From: Streptomyces sp. DG2A-72
GTDB taxonomy: Bacteria > Actinomycetota > Actinomycetes > Streptomycetales > Streptomycetaceae
Assembly: GCF_030499575.1 (NCBI RefSeq)
Contig: NZ_JASTLC010000001.1
Coordinates: forward strand, 1,984,001-2,048,000
Reading direction: 5' to 3'
Length of the DNA stretch: 64,000 bases
Below are positions 25,637 through 38,660 of the stretch, piece by piece; within the stretch, counting starts at the first letter, position 1, and the number at the start of each line of letters is the position of its first letter. A program made the translations under genes and the position numbers. The notes beneath the pieces were generated by a model, which was given only the letters and a program-made list of their open reading frames with translations, was not told the origin of the DNA and made no database searches.

Positions 25637-26555
25637 TCGTGTCAGTGAGCTCCATGGGCTCCAGCACCTCAAACTCGAAGCCCATCAGCATCACGTGAAT
25701 GACCATCACGTCGAGACTCGCGGCCCCGGTGCGCAGGACGCAGCTGTTCTCGCCGTCGGGCTCCAGCACCCCGGCCGACGGCGAGATCTGCTCGGCCGCC
25801 TCCGCGAGGGGCACCAGCAGCCGCACGACGGCGTGCGAGGCGTACGCGCGCGTGGAGACCCCTTGGGAGACATACGCGGCGAGGTCGTCGGCGGGCGGCT
25901 TGCGCGGGGTGAAACGCGGGCCGTGCGGCGGCTTCGGGGTGATGCGGTCGACGCGGAACGTACGCCAGTCGTCGCGGTCCAGGTCCCAGGCGACCAGGTA
26001 CCAGCGGCGCTCGGTGCACACCAGGCGGTGCGGTTCGACGGTACGGCGGGTCACGGCTCCTTCGTGCGTGCGGTACTCGAAGCGCAGTCTCTCGGCGTCC
26101 CGGCAGAGGTTGGCCAGCTCGGTGAGGACGGCCGGGTCGACGGCGGAGGGCTGGGGGCCGCGCAGCATCGGCACGGTGAAGGCGTTCAGGGCGCCCACGC
26201 GGCGGCGCAGCCGGCTCGGCAGGACCTGTTCGAGCTTGGCGAGGGCCCGTACGGAGGTCTCGCCGATGCCCTCGATGCCCTGTCCGGCGGCCGTGCGCAG
26301 CCCGACGGCGACGGCCACCGCCTCGTCGTCGTCCAGGAGCAGCGGTGGCAGCTCGGCGCCCGCGCCCAGCTGATAGCCGCCGCCCGTGCCGGGGCTGGCG
26401 TTGACGGGATAGCCCAGCTCGCGCAGCCGGTCCACGTCCCGGCGCACCGTGCGCGGCGTGACGCCGAGCCGCTCGGCCAGGTCGGCGCCGGACCATTCGC
26501 GGTGGGCCTGGAGGAGCGAGAGCAGGCGCAGCAGTCGTGCCGAGGTCTCCAACAT
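25527..26555 (-). CDS. WYL-domain transcriptional regulator (YafY type)
   Basis: 342 aa, ATG 26555. N-terminal HTH 11 '[20 protein letters not shown]', '[20 protein letters not shown]' (residues 1-60), and the WYL domain with '[20 protein letters not shown]' then [16 protein letters not shown] (about 165-205), and the WCX C-terminal extension. WYL regulators bind nucleic acid ligands or nucleotides and often control DNA damage, or defence genes. Here it is convergent with ctaD and next to an ABC substrate-binding gene; target unknown. The C-terminal 110 bp lie antisense to ctaD; the tail ([13 protein letters not shown]...) is probably disordered. Confidence 0.88.
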   Translation of the reverse strand: MLETSARLLRLLSLLQAHREWSGADLAERLGVTPRTVRRDVDRLRELGYPVNASPGTGGGYQLGAGAELPPLLLDDDEAVAVAVGLRTAAGQGIEGIGETSVRALAKLEQVLPSRLRRRVGALNAFTVPMLRGPQPSAVDPAVLTELANLCRDAERLRFEYRTHEGAVTRRTVEPHRLVCTERRWYLVAWDLDRDDWRTFRVDRITPKPPHGPRFTPRKPPADDLAAYVSQGVSTRAYASHAVVRLLVPLAEAAEQISPSAGVLEPDGENSCVLRTGAASLDVMVIHVMLMGFEFEVLEPMELTDTIRTARDRLSRALERAPRTRDDAGRTPGTRSGSGAVS

Positions 26556-26603
26556 GGTCGTGAGTCTGCCAGCCCTTGCGGACAGGCATGGTCCGCAAAG
26601 TCG

Positions 26604-27899
26604 TCATTGCTCGTACGGCAGTTGCGGCACGTCGAAGCACGTGTCGTTCATGTCTCCCTGGGAGACCCAGCCCTTGCCGTCCTGCCAGCGGGCCACCGAC
26701 AGACAGGTCCTGCGGGTCTGGGGCGGCTCGGCCAGCCGCTCGAAGCGGACCGGAACCAGCAGCCCGTCGGCGGTGTAGCCCTCGCTGCGGTTCATGAAGT
26801 CGTCGACACACGCGCGCGTGACGCCCTCCTGGGCACAGGACCGGGCCGCCTCCGTGAACCACGCCGCGGCGGCCCACCCCTCCAACTGCCACTGGGAGTG
26901 CGTCTTCAGCCCCTCGGTGGCGTCCCGGAACTCCCGTACGGCCTCATGGTCCGTGTCCTCGTGGTTCCGGCTGGATCCGTTCGCCCACAGGGCGTTGCGG
27001 CAGCGCGGCGAGTCCTTGTAGTCGTCGGGGACGGCGGACGTCCAGTTCTGTACGTTCGTGACCTTGGCGGTGACCTCGGCGCCGACGTCGTCCATCGCCT
27101 TGCACAGCTGGGCGTTGCCGTGCCCGTCGATCGCGTCGAAGACGAGGTCGGCGCCCTGGTCCTTGAGGTCGGCCGCCACGGCACGGAAGTTGGGCAGCGC
27201 GAAGTCGACCTGCTCGGTGACGACCTTGTAGCCCTCGGCCTTCAGCCCTCGCTCGACGAGCCGGGCGTAGGCGGCGGACGCGGCCTGGTTGTACGAGACG
27301 ACGGCGGCCGTGCGGGCGCCGTGCTCGCGCTTGAAGTACCGGTAGACCTCGGTGCCGCCGTACTGCTTGCCGTCCCAGCCGGTCGTGCCGTCGCGGGGCG
27401 CGAGGCTGCCGTAGATGCCGTAGAGGTGCGGCCAGGTGTCGTAGGCGGCGCCGATGGGCTGGCCGCCGATGTCGGGCACGCGCGCGCGTGAGACACGGGA
27501 GGCGCCCGCGTAGTCGAGCGCGGTGGTGGCGACCAGGGCGACGACCTCGTCCTCGTCGATGAGCTGGTGCACGCACTCGTTGTTGCCGACCCCGCTGCCG
27601 CCGTCGTCGCACAGGCGCACCTCGACCGGGCGCCCGTCGATGCCCCCGCGCGCGTTGAGGCGGTCGAAGTAGGCCTTCGCGCCGTCGCGCGGGCCGGTGA
27701 AGGCGTTGCCGCCGACGGGGCTGGTGGCGCTGGTGATGATGCCGACGAGCAGCGGCGCACCGGCGGTCGCCTGCGGGGTCGTACGGCCGTCGCTCTCGAA
27801 GTCGCTCTCCGGCAGGCGGCTGCCGCAGGCCGTGCTCAGGGCGAGCAGCAGCACCGCCGAGAGGGCCTCAGCAACCCGGGAGGGCCGACGCCGAGGCAT
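26604..27899 (-). CDS. Branched-chain-amino-acid-type ABC substrate-binding lipoprotein
   Basis: 431 aa, ATG 27899, which lies inside the 3' end of the preceding gene (32-bp overlap). Signal with lipobox LSTAC (Cys25). Type I periplasmic-binding fold of the LivJ family: 'LVGIITSATSPVGGNAFTGP', 'GAKAYFDRLNARGGIDGRPV', 'LCDDGG', and 'GADLVFDAIDGHGNAQLCKA'. It should bind amino acids or a related small ligand outside the membrane for the permease/ATPase genes at 29033-32469, which are divergent to it. Ligand residues cannot be assigned. Confidence 0.85.
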   Translation of the reverse strand: MPRRRPSRVAEALSAVLLLALSTACGSRLPESDFESDGRTTPQATAGAPLLVGIITSATSPVGGNAFTGPRDGAKAYFDRLNARGGIDGRPVEVRLCDDGGSGVGNNECVHQLIDEDEVVALVATTALDYAGASRVSRARVPDIGGQPIGAAYDTWPHLYGIYGSLAPRDGTTGWDGKQYGGTEVYRYFKREHGARTAAVVSYNQAASAAYARLVERGLKAEGYKVVTEQVDFALPNFRAVAADLKDQGADLVFDAIDGHGNAQLCKAMDDVGAEVTAKVTNVQNWTSAVPDDYKDSPRCRNALWANGSSRNHEDTDHEAVREFRDATEGLKTHSQWQLEGWAAAAWFTEAARSCAQEGVTRACVDDFMNRSEGYTADGLLVPVRFERLAEPPQTRRTCLSVARWQDGKGWVSQGDMNDTCFDVPQLPYEQ

Positions 27900-28425
27900 T
27901 GCCGCTCATGCTCACCAGCGCGCACAGGGTCTTGGCGGACACCTTCCAGGCGCCGTCCTGCTCGACCGCCGTTCCGGAGGCGCCGGGCAGTGCGGTGGCG
28001 CCCTTGAGCGTCAGGTCGTACGTCACGTTCGCCTCGGTCGGCGAGGTGAACTCGACCGCGGTGACCTTCGCCTGGACCTGCCCGCCGCGTTCGTCGCCGC
28101 TGAAGGCCGCCAGCACGGGGGCCATCCGGTCGCCGTTCTCGAGGACGGACTGCTTGTCCTGTGCCGAGGTCGCCGGATCGAAGAACTTCTGCCAGTTCTG
28201 CTCGATCTCCCGCTCGGCCGCCGCCGTGTCGGCGGGCCCCGACGCGGCCGGACTCGTCGGCTGCTCGGTCTGCTCGACGGTCGGTGTCGGCAGCGGTGTC
28301 TCGCTGCCACCGCCCTCGTCGTCGCCGCAGGCCGCGAGGGCCGGGGCGAGGAGGAGGAGCAACGCGGCCACGATCGCGGTACCGCGTCCTGCGCTCCCCC
28401 GCCTGAGGTCGCTCCCGAGAACCAT
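27868..28425 (-). CDS. Low-molecular-weight antigen MTB12-like lipoprotein
   Basis: 185 aa if started at ATG 28425 (an upstream GTG in frame is possible). Lipobox LAAC with Cys33, then a Thr/Pro/Gln linker and a small domain: 'NWQKFFDPATSAQDKQSVLE', 'NGDRMAPVLAAF', 'AKVTAVEFTSPTEANVTYDL' and 'DGAWKVSAKTLCALVS'. This is the MTB12 pattern of secreted or lipidated actinobacterial proteins of unknown role. It is cotranscribed with the binding protein downstream (32-bp overlap), so it may assist the transporter. Confidence 0.8.
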   Translation of the reverse strand: MVLGSDLRRGSAGRGTAIVAALLLLLAPALAACGDDEGGGSETPLPTPTVEQTEQPTSPAASGPADTAAAEREIEQNWQKFFDPATSAQDKQSVLENGDRMAPVLAAFSGDERGGQVQAKVTAVEFTSPTEANVTYDLTLKGATALPGASGTAVEQDGAWKVSAKTLCALVSMSGNASASALPGC

Positions 28426-28556
28426 CTGGCTCACCACCGGGTGTCGGTCCGGGCCGGGTGCGCCCGGTGCTTTCAGGGTCAGCTTGCAGAAGGCATAGTG
28501 CAAGTCCATTGGCCGACATGGAATATCGCCAGAGACATGACGTGTGGGAGCCAGAG

Positions 28557-29033
28557 ATGCGGACAGCCCGACTGCCGACCGTGCACCCCGTCCTCTGGGC
28601 CGGCTGGGCGGCGCTCGCCGCGGGCGCGGTGCTGTGTGTGATCGGCTGGTACGGCATCTCGGGCGAGCGGTTCGCCGAGCGGCAGCTGCCCTATCTCGCG
28701 TCCTGCACGGTCCCCGGAGCCGCGTTGATCATCGCCGGTGCGGTGCTGCTGACGCATGGCCGCAGCGCGCTCGCCGCCGCGCGCGTGGAGGAGCTGTACG
28801 GCCTGCTGGTCGCCTCGGAGCCTGACGGCACGGTGGACTCCGGGCAGGCGGCGGCCTCGCCCCTCGCGGTCAGCGCGGATCTGCTGATGGTGCCGGGCGG
28901 CACGCTGTTCCACCGCGCGGACTGCCCGTTGGTCGCCGGGAAGGCGGAGGCAGTGCCGGTGGACGGGAAGCTGGTGGCGAGCGGCGAGCTGGGGCCCTGC
29001 CCGATCTGTGAGCCCGCCGAAGCAGACGGCTGA
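28557..29033 (+). CDS. Two-TM membrane protein of the transporter operon
   Basis: 158 aa from ATG 28557 (GGGAG 7 nt upstream; the frame extends to 28458). Two helices at about 12-33 and 48-68, then a cytoplasmic or extracellular part with 'GTLFHRADCPLVAGKAEAVP' and 'GPCPICEP'. The His-x3-Cys and Cys-x2-Cys could bind metal. The stop overlaps the start of the permease gene (TGATG), so the two are coupled. The same arrangement is known to me from actinobacterial branched-chain amino-acid transporters, but no function is recognised. Confidence 0.7.
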   Translation: MRTARLPTVHPVLWAGWAALAAGAVLCVIGWYGISGERFAERQLPYLASCTVPGAALIIAGAVLLTHGRSALAAARVEELYGLLVASEPDGTVDSGQAAASPLAVSADLLMVPGGTLFHRADCPLVAGKAEAVPVDGKLVASGELGPCPICEPAEADG

Positions 29034-31761
29034 TGTCGTCCCTCACGTACGACCTCACGCTCGCCGGTCTGTCGGTCGGCAGCGCCGCCGCGCTCACCGG
29101 GATCGGTCTGATCGTGACGTATCGCGCGACCGGGGTGCTCAACTTCGCGCACGGGGCCATCGCCATGGTGTGTGCGTACGCGCTGCGGCAGTGCGTGGTC
29201 GAGTGGGGCTGGCCGCTGTGGCTCGGCGCGCTGGTGACGCTGGTGGTCCTGGCGCCGGGCCTGGGGGTGGTGCTGGAGCGTTTCGTCTTCCGCCCGCTGT
29301 CTGTGCTCGGCAGCGATCCGGCGCAGACACTGGTGGCGTCGATCGGGGTCTTCGTGCTGCTGGTCGGCGGTGCGGCGCTGGTGTGGGGGCAGGGTGCGCG
29401 GGACGACGCTCCCGAGCTGGTGTCGGCGGACCCTTGGGGACAGCTGGCGGTGGTGGCCGTACTGGCGACCGGTGTCGGTGCGGTGATCCGGTGGACGAGG
29501 TTCGGGCGGGAGCTCAGGGCCGTCGTGGACGACCGGCAGCTGGCCGTGCTCGGCGGGATCGACGCGGACCGGGTGGCGGCGGCCGGCTGGGCGTTCGGGT
29601 CGTTCACGGCGGGTCTGACGGGCGTGCTGCTGGCGCCGTACGTCCGGCTGGACCCGTACGGCCTGCCGCTGCTCGTCATGGAGGTCGTCGCGGTCGCGGT
29701 CGCGGCGCGGATGCGCAGTCTGCCGGTCGCGGTCGTGACGGCGCTGGGGATCGGGGTGGCGCAGAGCCAGCTGACGCGCCTTCATCCCTCGGGCTGGGGC
29801 GAACCGTTGCTCCAGGCCGTCGGCGCGAACCTGTTCGTGGTGGCGCTGCTGAGCGCGGCCCTCGTCCTGCCCCGCGTCGGCACCCGGGACGCACTGCCGC
29901 GCACGGCCACCGCGCGCGTGCCGACCCCGCCGGGCGCCTGGATCGTGGCGGTGGTCCTGTTCCTGCTGCCGCTGGGCTTCGCGGGCTCGGACCTCCATAC
30001 GTCGGTGCAGGTGCCGGCGCTGGGCGTGGTGCTCCTCTCCCTGGTGGTCGTCACGGGCCGCGGCGGCCAGATCTCGCTCGGCCAAGCGGCGTACGCGGGC
30101 CTGGGCGCCCTCTTCACCGCCCTGCTCGCGGCGGGCCGCTTCCCCGGCCTGCCCCGCCTGCCGGAACTGGCCGCGCTGGCGGTGGCGGTGCTCCTGGTAG
30201 CGCCCCTCGGCCTGCTCACCGGCTGGCCGGCGATCAGCCGCCAGGGCCTCGCCCAGGCGCTGGCGACCTTCGCGGTCGGCGTGGGCGTGAGCCGCTTCGT
30301 GTTCGCGCAGCCGTACGCCACGTCGGGCCTTTCGCTGGACCGCCCGGCGGGCTTCGACGGAGACCGCGCGTACTACGTCCTGGAGTTGGCCCTGCTGGCA
30401 GCCGCGCTCCTCGCGACGCACGCGCTGCGCAGGGGCCGTACGGGCAGAGCTCTCGCGGCCATGCGCGACCACGAGTCGGGCGCGTCGGCGGCAGGCGTAA
30501 AGGTCCCGTCCCTCAAGCTCCTGGCCTTCGTCTCCGGCGCCGCCCTGGCCGCCCTCGGCGGCGGAATGCTCGGCATGGGGCTCCGCGCCTTCGACCCCGG
30601 CGCCTACGACCCCGTACGCGGCCTGCTGTGGTTCGCGGCGGTGGTGGTCCTGGGCGCCGACTCCACCCTGGGCGCACTGGCAGCGGCTGCCCTCCTGGTC
30701 GGCCTGGACGCGGGGGCGCGAGGCGGAGTGGCAGCGGCCCTGATCGGCGTGCTGGCGGTGCTGGTCGGCCGGTTCCCCGGAGGACCGTACGAGGCACTGC
30801 GAACGGCGACGCGACGCCTACGACCACGGCGGAACGCGACACTGACGACGGCGGGGGTGGAGCTACGCAGGCGCCTGCGACGACCGGAACAAGACCGGGC
30901 CCCTCACCCGGAACCGACGACCGCGACGACGAACGACGGCACAGCCACGGCTACGACAGCCGACACGAGGCTGCGTCAGGGGCTACCCACAGGCCACATC
31001 AGCGCCCAGTCCCCACAACAACCACCCGCACCCGACGACGGAAGTGGCACGGGTGGTGCGGGTGGGAGCCCCGACCCGGTCCTCACCACCCGCCACCTCC
31101 ACGCCCACTACGGCGGCTTCACCGCACTCGACGACATCGACCTCGACGTCCTCCGAGGCCGGATCACCGCCATCGTCGGCCCCAACGGCGCAGGCAAGAG
31201 CACCCTGTTCCACTGCCTCGCCGGCACCCTGCGCCCCGCACAGGGCCACGTACGGCTCGACGACCGGGACATCACCCGGCTGCCCGCACACGCCCGCACC
31301 CGGCTCGGCATCGCACGGACGTTCCAGCAGCTGGCCGTTTTCCCCTCGTTGACGGTGGCCGAAAATGTTCGCGTGGGCGCCGAGCAGGGGCGGATCGCCG
31401 ATCAGACGGCCGTAGAGCGGACGCTGAGGCTGTTCGGTCTGGACGGGCCGGTCCGGGAGCTTCCCGCCGCGGGCCTGCCCACCGGCACCCTGCGCAGGGT
31501 GGAGCTGGCGCGAGCCCTCGCGGGCAGCCCGCGCGTGCTGCTGCTCGACGAGCCCGCCGCGGGCCTGGACACCCCCGAAGTGACCGCGCTGGCCCGCATC
31601 CTGAAGGCCCTCGCCGCCGACGGCACCGCCCTGCTCGTCGTCGAGCACGATCTCGACCTGGTCGCCGACCTCGCCGACGTCGTACACGTCATGGCGGCGG
31701 GCCGCATCGTCTCCTCCGGCCCGCCCGACCGCGTACTGGACACGCTGGAGGCGGCCGGCCG

Positions 31762-31765
<4 letters not shown>
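29033..31765 (+). CDS. Fused LivH-LivM-LivG: two permeases and one ATPase in one protein
   Basis: 910 aa. Residues 1-290: LivH-like permease ('GLIVTYRATGVLNFAHGAIA', a hallmark). About 300-590: LivM-like permease ('VVTGRGGQISLGQAAYAGLG', 'GPYEAL'). About 590-680: low-complexity Thr/Gln/Pro linker. 683-910: LivG-like ATPase with Walker A GPNGAGKST (~716-724), LPTG signature-like 'PTGTLRRVELARAL', Walker B 'VLLLDEPAAGL' and 'VVEHDLDLV'. In most bacteria these are three genes. The single frame has no stop and continues with constant codon use, so the fusion looks real. The ATPase is followed by livF with ATGA coupling. Confidence 0.88.
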
Positions 31766-33010
<1,245 letters not shown>

Positions 33011-33046
33011 CTAAGCAGTGCGCCTCGTACGGCCGCCGCGGCGCGT

Positions 33047-33084
33047 CCGGTGTGCCGAGGGGCCCCACCCGGTCGGCGCACCGG
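33047..33084 (-). terminator. Hairpin terminator after the second Rpf gene
   Basis: ccggtgtgccga / tcggcgcaccgg (12-bp stem with one G:T pair) around gggg-cccc, downstream of the gene ending at 33116. Confidence 0.55.
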
Positions 33085-33115
33085 ACGGGGCCCGTGCCCG
33101 CAGCAGCGGGGCGGC

Positions 33116-34283
<1,168 letters not shown>

Positions 34284-35065
34284 GTGCCGCGCATGCTCGA
34301 CGTCAGCGACGACGTACGCGCCGAGATCGGCGACGATGAAGCCGACCGGCTGCTCGCCGGAGAGAACGCCCCTGGCAGTTACGACTGCACATCCTGCCGC
34401 ACCCCGGGCGACTCCGAGCAGGAGCGCACCAGCACCGTCCTGTTCATCGGCGACGAGACCGCCGTCCTCGCCTTCGCCCACGCCACCTGCCTGCCCTCGC
34501 AGGTCGTCCAGGTCACCGAGGAGCAGCTGCGGGGCGCGGTGCGCTCCATCAGCGGCGACACCGTGGACCTGGAGCCCGACAAGATCGTCCCCGAGCAGGC
34601 CGTGCTCGGCGTGACCAGCGGACTCGTCCTGATCGCCGGTGAGTTGCACCCGGCGCTCGTCGTCGAGCCGACCGCGCCCATCGTGCGGCCCGGTGCGACC
34701 GGCGCCGGCGACGACTTTCTGCCGCTGCTCATCGAGCAGGGTTTCATGCCGCTCACGGCGATCGAGTCGGTGCCGTCGGTGTTGCACGGCTGGTCGGTGC
34801 TGCTGGCGATGGGGCAGTTGCATGCGGTGCTGCAGCCGGGTCCCTCCGGGGGCAGCCGGTCGCGTGGTGGCAGGCGCATCAGCCGTTGCAGGTGACCGAT
34901 GGGTGGCGGACCGCCGCGAACAAGCATCAGCAGGTACTGATGTTCGCGGCGCCGGTGGGGGCGATCGGGCGGCAGCCGCGGGAGGATCTGTTGCGGGATG
35001 CGCTGGACAAGGCGGCGGCGAATGGGAAGTTGGTCGCGGCGGCGTTGCCTCTGGCTGGGACGTGA
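34284..35065 (+). pseudogene. Cys-rich conserved protein, split by a frameshift
   Basis: GTG 34284 with GAGGGAG. The first 190 codons read normally (MLDVSDDVRAEIGDDEADRL, then CTSC at 35-38, 'VLAFAHATC' with His66/Cys69, a possible zinc site). Near 34848 the frame ends in a spurious tail, but the +1 frame continues with convincing protein: QPVAWWQAHQPLQVTDGWRT, QVLMFAAPVGAIGRQPREDL, 'AAANGKLVAAALPLAGT'. Losing one G from a run (tccgggggcagcc) explains it. A sequencing error, a recent mutation or recoding are all possible. The complete protein would have about 260 aa; its family is unknown to me. Confidence 0.75.
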
Positions 35066-35100
35066 GTGCGCCTAATGTCCGGGGGCCACTTGTGGCTTGG

Positions 35101-35155
35101 CGGCTGCGGGTTCGTTGTGGCTTGTCGCGCAGTTCCCCGCGCCCCTGACGGGGCG
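35101..35155 (-). repeat. Dispersed intergenic repeat, copy 2
   Basis: Reverse-strand copy of the element at 10685: the complementary strand reads gcgcggggaactgcgcgac, then aagccac, aacg, aacccgcagccg. Differs by only a few bases from copy 1. Lies between the frameshifted gene and the hypothetical gene at 35241. Confidence 0.7.
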
Positions 35156-35240
35156 TCGTATGCGCCCCTAATGCATCAGTGACCTGCGATATCGGATTCT
35201 GCGGCCGCATCTCTTGTGGCTTGGTCTCGTTTGGACATAC

Positions 35241-35624
35241 GTGCACGCATACGACGTTCCCCGCCGCCCGTCCTTCTCGTCGATTCCGTCCGCTCGGGCG
35301 GCTGCGGAGAGTTCGGGTGGGTCATCGGCCACGCCGATCTACGACGAGCTCTACGCCGAGTACGTCAAGTCCTTCCGTACGTTGCCGGGTGACCGCAGGG
35401 GCGAGGAGGAGTTCGGGTTTGTCGCGTTCGGGTATCTCGATCACGGCGGATCCGGTCCGGGTTCGTGCAGCAGCTCGTACGGCGCCTACAGCATGGGGGC
35501 GTACAGCACCCGGCACGGCGGCGGGCAGCAGTCGCAGTGGCAGCGGGTCGGGCAGCTCCGGCCGCAGGGTGCGGGCATGCACCATGTACCGGCGCTGCCG
35601 CCGGGGCCGCGGCGCGGCATCTGA
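35241..35624 (+). CDS. Hypothetical protein, Gly/Ser/Gln-rich C-terminus
   Basis: 127 aa from GTG 35241 (a start at 35214 is possible; no strong ribosome site). 'TPIYDELYAEYVKSFRTLPG' and 'DRRGEEEFGFVAFGYLDHGG' form the only conserved-looking part; the rest is low-complexity (GSCSSSYGAYSMGAYSTRHG). No signal peptide or membrane helix. Codon usage is normal, so it is likely to be translated. It ends at a hairpin shared with der. Confidence 0.6.
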   Translation: MHAYDVPRRPSFSSIPSARAAAESSGGSSATPIYDELYAEYVKSFRTLPGDRRGEEEFGFVAFGYLDHGGSGPGSCSSSYGAYSMGAYSTRHGGGQQSQWQRVGQLRPQGAGMHHVPALPPGPRRGI

Positions 35625-35635
35625 GGTGTGAAGGG

Positions 35636-35665
35636 AAAGGGCGGCTCCGGCAGGGGCCGCCCTTT
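35636..35665. terminator. Bidirectional hairpin terminator
   Basis: aaagggcggc / gccgcccttt, perfect 10-bp stem with A- and T-ends, between the hypothetical gene and der (convergent). Confidence 0.85.
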
Positions 35666-35671
35666 CGCTGT

Positions 35672-37150
35672 CTACTTCTTCTTCGCGCCGCGCTTCTCGC
35701 GCACCCGCACGGAGATATGGATCGGCGTCCCCTCGAAGCTGAACTCCTCGCGCAGCCGGCGTTCGATGAAGCGCCGGTAGCCCGCCTCGATGAAGCCGGA
35801 GGCGAAGAGCACGAACCGCGGGGGCTTGGTGCCGGCCTGGGTGCCGAAGAGGATACGGGGCTGCTTGCCGCCGCGGACGGGGTGCGGATGGGCGGCGACC
35901 AGTTCGCCGAGGAAGGCGTTGAGGCGTCCGGTCGGGACGCGGGTCTCCCAGCCGTCGAGGGCCGTCTCGATCGCGGGGACCAGCTTCTCCATGTGGCGGC
36001 CGGTGCGCGCGGAGACGTTCACCCGCGGCGCCCACGCCACCTGGCCGAGCTCGGTCTCGATCTCCCGCTCCAGGTAGTAGCGGCGCTCCTCGTCGAGGGT
36101 GTCCCACTTGTTGAAGGCCAGGACGATCGCACGTCCGGCTTCGACGGCCATCGTGACGATGCGCTGGTCCTGCACCGAGATGCTCTCGGAGGCGTCGATG
36201 AGGATCACCGCCACCTCGGCCTTCTCCACGGCGGCCGCGGTGCGCAGCGAGGCGTAGTAGTCGGCGCCCTGCTGGAGGTGGACGCGCTTGCGGATACCGG
36301 CCGTGTCGACGAACTTCCAGGTGACGCCGCCGAGTTCGATCAGCTCGTCGACCGGGTCGCGGGTGGTGCCCGCGACCTCGTTGACGACGACGCGCTCCTC
36401 GCCGGCCACCTTGTTCAGCAGCGAGGACTTGCCGACGTTCGGGCGGCCGATGAGGGCGATGCGGCGTGGTCCGCCGACCCCGGTGCCGAAGGTCTGCGCG
36501 GGCGCCTCAGGGAGCGCCTCCAGGACCTGGTCCAGCATGTTGCCGGTGCCGCGGCCGTGCAGCGCGGAGACCGGGTACGGCTCACCGAGACCGAGCGACC
36601 ACAGGTACGCCGCGTCGGCCTCGCCGCTCGGGCCGTCCACCTTGTTGGCGGCGAGCACCACGGGCTTGCCGGCCTTGCGCAGCAGTCGTACGACCGCCTC
36701 GTCGGTGTCGGTCGCGCCGACCTTGGCGTCGACGACGAACACGACGGCGTCGGCGGCCTCGATGGCGTACTCGGCCTGCGCGGCCACGGAGGCGTCGATG
36801 CCGAGGACGTCCTGCTCCCAGCCGCCGGTGTCGACGACCTTGAAGCGGCGGCCGGCCCACTCGGCCTCGTAGGTGACACGGTCGCGGGTGACGCCCGGCT
36901 TGTCCTCGACGACGGCCTCGCGGCGGCCGATGATGCGGTTCACCAGAGTCGACTTGCCGACGTTCGGCCGGCCGACGACGGCGAGCACCGGCAGCGGGCC
37001 GTGGCCGGCCGCCTCGATCGCGCCCTCCACGTCCTCGAGGTCGAAGCCCTCCTCGACGGCGAGCTCCATGAACTCCGCGTACTCGGCGTCGCCAAGTGCT
37101 CCGTGCTCGTGCTCCTCGCCCGAGCCGTCGGAGTGGATCTGGTCGTTCAT
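35672..37150 (-). CDS. der: Ribosome-assembly GTPase Der (EngA)
   Basis: 492 aa from ATG 37150 (GAGGT upstream). Tandem GTPase domains: first P-loop GRPNVGKST at 60-68 with 'DTGGWE' and 'NKVDG'; second P-loop GRPNVGKSS at 235-243 with 'DTAGIR' and 'NKWD'. The C-terminal KH-like domain ends in 'GAKKK'. An acidic N-terminal extension of about 50 residues ([20 protein letters not shown]) is typical of actinobacteria. Essential for 50S maturation. It is the last gene of the run with plsC and cmk. Confidence 0.97.
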   Translation of the reverse strand: MNDQIHSDGSGEEHEHGALGDAEYAEFMELAVEEGFDLEDVEGAIEAAGHGPLPVLAVVGRPNVGKSTLVNRIIGRREAVVEDKPGVTRDRVTYEAEWAGRRFKVVDTGGWEQDVLGIDASVAAQAEYAIEAADAVVFVVDAKVGATDTDEAVVRLLRKAGKPVVLAANKVDGPSGEADAAYLWSLGLGEPYPVSALHGRGTGNMLDQVLEALPEAPAQTFGTGVGGPRRIALIGRPNVGKSSLLNKVAGEERVVVNEVAGTTRDPVDELIELGGVTWKFVDTAGIRKRVHLQQGADYYASLRTAAAVEKAEVAVILIDASESISVQDQRIVTMAVEAGRAIVLAFNKWDTLDEERRYYLEREIETELGQVAWAPRVNVSARTGRHMEKLVPAIETALDGWETRVPTGRLNAFLGELVAAHPHPVRGGKQPRILFGTQAGTKPPRFVLFASGFIEAGYRRFIERRLREEFSFEGTPIHISVRVREKRGAKKK

Positions 37151-37223
37151 GAAGTCCGTACCTCGTTCAGTGTGGTGATCGGTGGATCCCCCGATCTCGG
37201 GTGATCCACTACTCAAGTGTCGC

Positions 37224-37868
37224 TCAGCGCCCGGTCAGGCGCCTGGCGTTTTCCAGGTGCGCGGTGAGCTGCTTCTGGATGCGTTCGGTCGCCTCGTCGA
37301 GCGCCTTGCGCGTACGCCGTCCGCTGCCGTCGCCCGCCTCGAAGGGGTCGCCGAAGACGACGTCGATGCGGGAGCGCAGTGCGGGCAGCGCCTTTATCAA
37401 CCGTCCGGGCCGCTCGGTGCTTCCCAGGACGGCGACGGGGACGATCGGGGCGCCGCTGCGCACCGCGAAGTACGCGAGCCCGGATCGCAGCGCGGCGAAG
37501 TCGCCCTCGCCCCGGGTGCCCTCCGGGAAGATGCCGAGCACACCGCCGGCCGCCAGCACGTCCAGGGCCTGGGTGATGGCCGTACGGTCGGCGGTCGAGC
37601 GGTCCACCTCAAGCTGGCCGACGGCCCGCATGAAGGGGGCGAGCGGGCCGACGAACGCTTCCTTCTTGACCAGGAAGTGCGACGCGCGGGGCGCCACGCC
37701 GATGACCATCGGGCCGTCGATGTTGTGCGAGTGGTTGACGGCGAGGATCACCGGGCCGGTCGCGGGGACCCTCCAGCCGCCCAGGACGCGCGGCTTCCAC
37801 AGCCCGTACATCAGGCCGACGCCGATGCGCCGCCCGACCTCCGCGCCCCGCTCCGTTGGTGCCGTCAC
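37224..37868 (-). CDS. plsC: 1-acyl-sn-glycerol-3-phosphate acyltransferase
   Basis: 214 aa from GTG 37868, overlapping the cmk stop (GTGA). PlsC motifs: NHSHNID (Hx4D), '[17 protein letters not shown]' (motif III), '[10 protein letters not shown]'. Converts lysophosphatidate to phosphatidate at the membrane. Fixed position between cmk and der is conserved in actinobacteria. Several paralogues normally exist, so specificity is uncertain. Confidence 0.9.
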   Translation of the reverse strand: MTAPTERGAEVGRRIGVGLMYGLWKPRVLGGWRVPATGPVILAVNHSHNIDGPMVIGVAPRASHFLVKKEAFVGPLAPFMRAVGQLEVDRSTADRTAITQALDVLAAGGVLGIFPEGTRGEGDFAALRSGLAYFAVRSGAPIVPVAVLGSTERPGRLIKALPALRSRIDVVFGDPFEAGDGSGRRTRKALDEATERIQKQLTAHLENARRLTGR

Positions 37869-38560
37869 TTCGCTGCTCGCTTCTCCTCGACGAGGGTGAC
37901 GACGCACTCGATGACCTGCTGGAGCATGAGGTCGGAGGTGTCCACCTCGACCGCGTCGTCGGCCTTCGCCAGCGGAGAGGTCTTACGGCTGGAGTCGGCC
38001 GCGTCCCGCTTCAGCAGCGCCTCACGGGTCGAGTGGACGTCCGACCCCTGGAGCTCAGCGCTGCGGCGGGCGGCACGCGCCTCCGGGGAGGCGGTGAGGA
38101 AGATCTTCAGGTCGGCGTCGGGCAGCACCGTCGTACCGATGTCGCGGCCCTCGACGACGATGCCCCGTGCGGCGGAGGCCGCGATCGAGCGCTGCAGCTC
38201 GGTGATCCGCGCTCGCACCTCGGGCACCGCGCTGACCGCGCTGACCTTGGAGGTGACCTCCTGGGTGCGGATCGGCCCGGCGGCGTCCGTGCCGTCGACC
38301 GTGATCGTCGGGTTCTCCGGGTCGGTACCGGAGACGATCTCCGGCTTCCCGGCCGCTGCGGCGATCTCCGACGGGTCGTCGGTGTCGATCCCGTTGGTCA
38401 CCATCCACCAGGTGATCGCCCGGTACTGGGCGCCGGTGTCCAGGTAGCTCAGGCCGAGCTGCGCGGCCACGGCCTTGGACGTGCTCGACTTGCCCGTGCC
38501 GGACGGGCCGTCGATGGCGACAATCACGGCCGGGGCGGTCGGGGCGGCGCCGTTTTCCAC
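37865..38560 (-). CDS. cmk: Cytidylate kinase
   Basis: 231 aa from GTG 38560 (AGGAAGG upstream); the frame is open to 38656 but that part is not protein-like. P-loop GPSGTGKS at 18-25 and 'DTGAQYRAITW', 'VEGRDIGTTVLPDADLKIFL', 'RDAADSSRKTSPLAKADDAV' are the cytidylate kinase motifs. Phosphorylates CMP and dCMP. Coupled with plsC downstream; tyrA precedes it after 100 bp. Confidence 0.96.
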   Translation of the reverse strand: MENGAAPTAPAVIVAIDGPSGTGKSSTSKAVAAQLGLSYLDTGAQYRAITWWMVTNGIDTDDPSEIAAAAGKPEIVSGTDPENPTITVDGTDAAGPIRTQEVTSKVSAVSAVPEVRARITELQRSIAASAARGIVVEGRDIGTTVLPDADLKIFLTASPEARAARRSAELQGSDVHSTREALLKRDAADSSRKTSPLAKADDAVEVDTSDLMLQQVIECVVTLVEEKRAAK

Positions 38561-38660
38561 GGATGGACACCTTCCTGGTGCGGTGCGGTGGGAGTGTGCG
38601 GGGCTCGATCGTGCCCCGCACAAGGTTACTGGGTTCGGGTCACTCGTCCGGCCCACGGCA

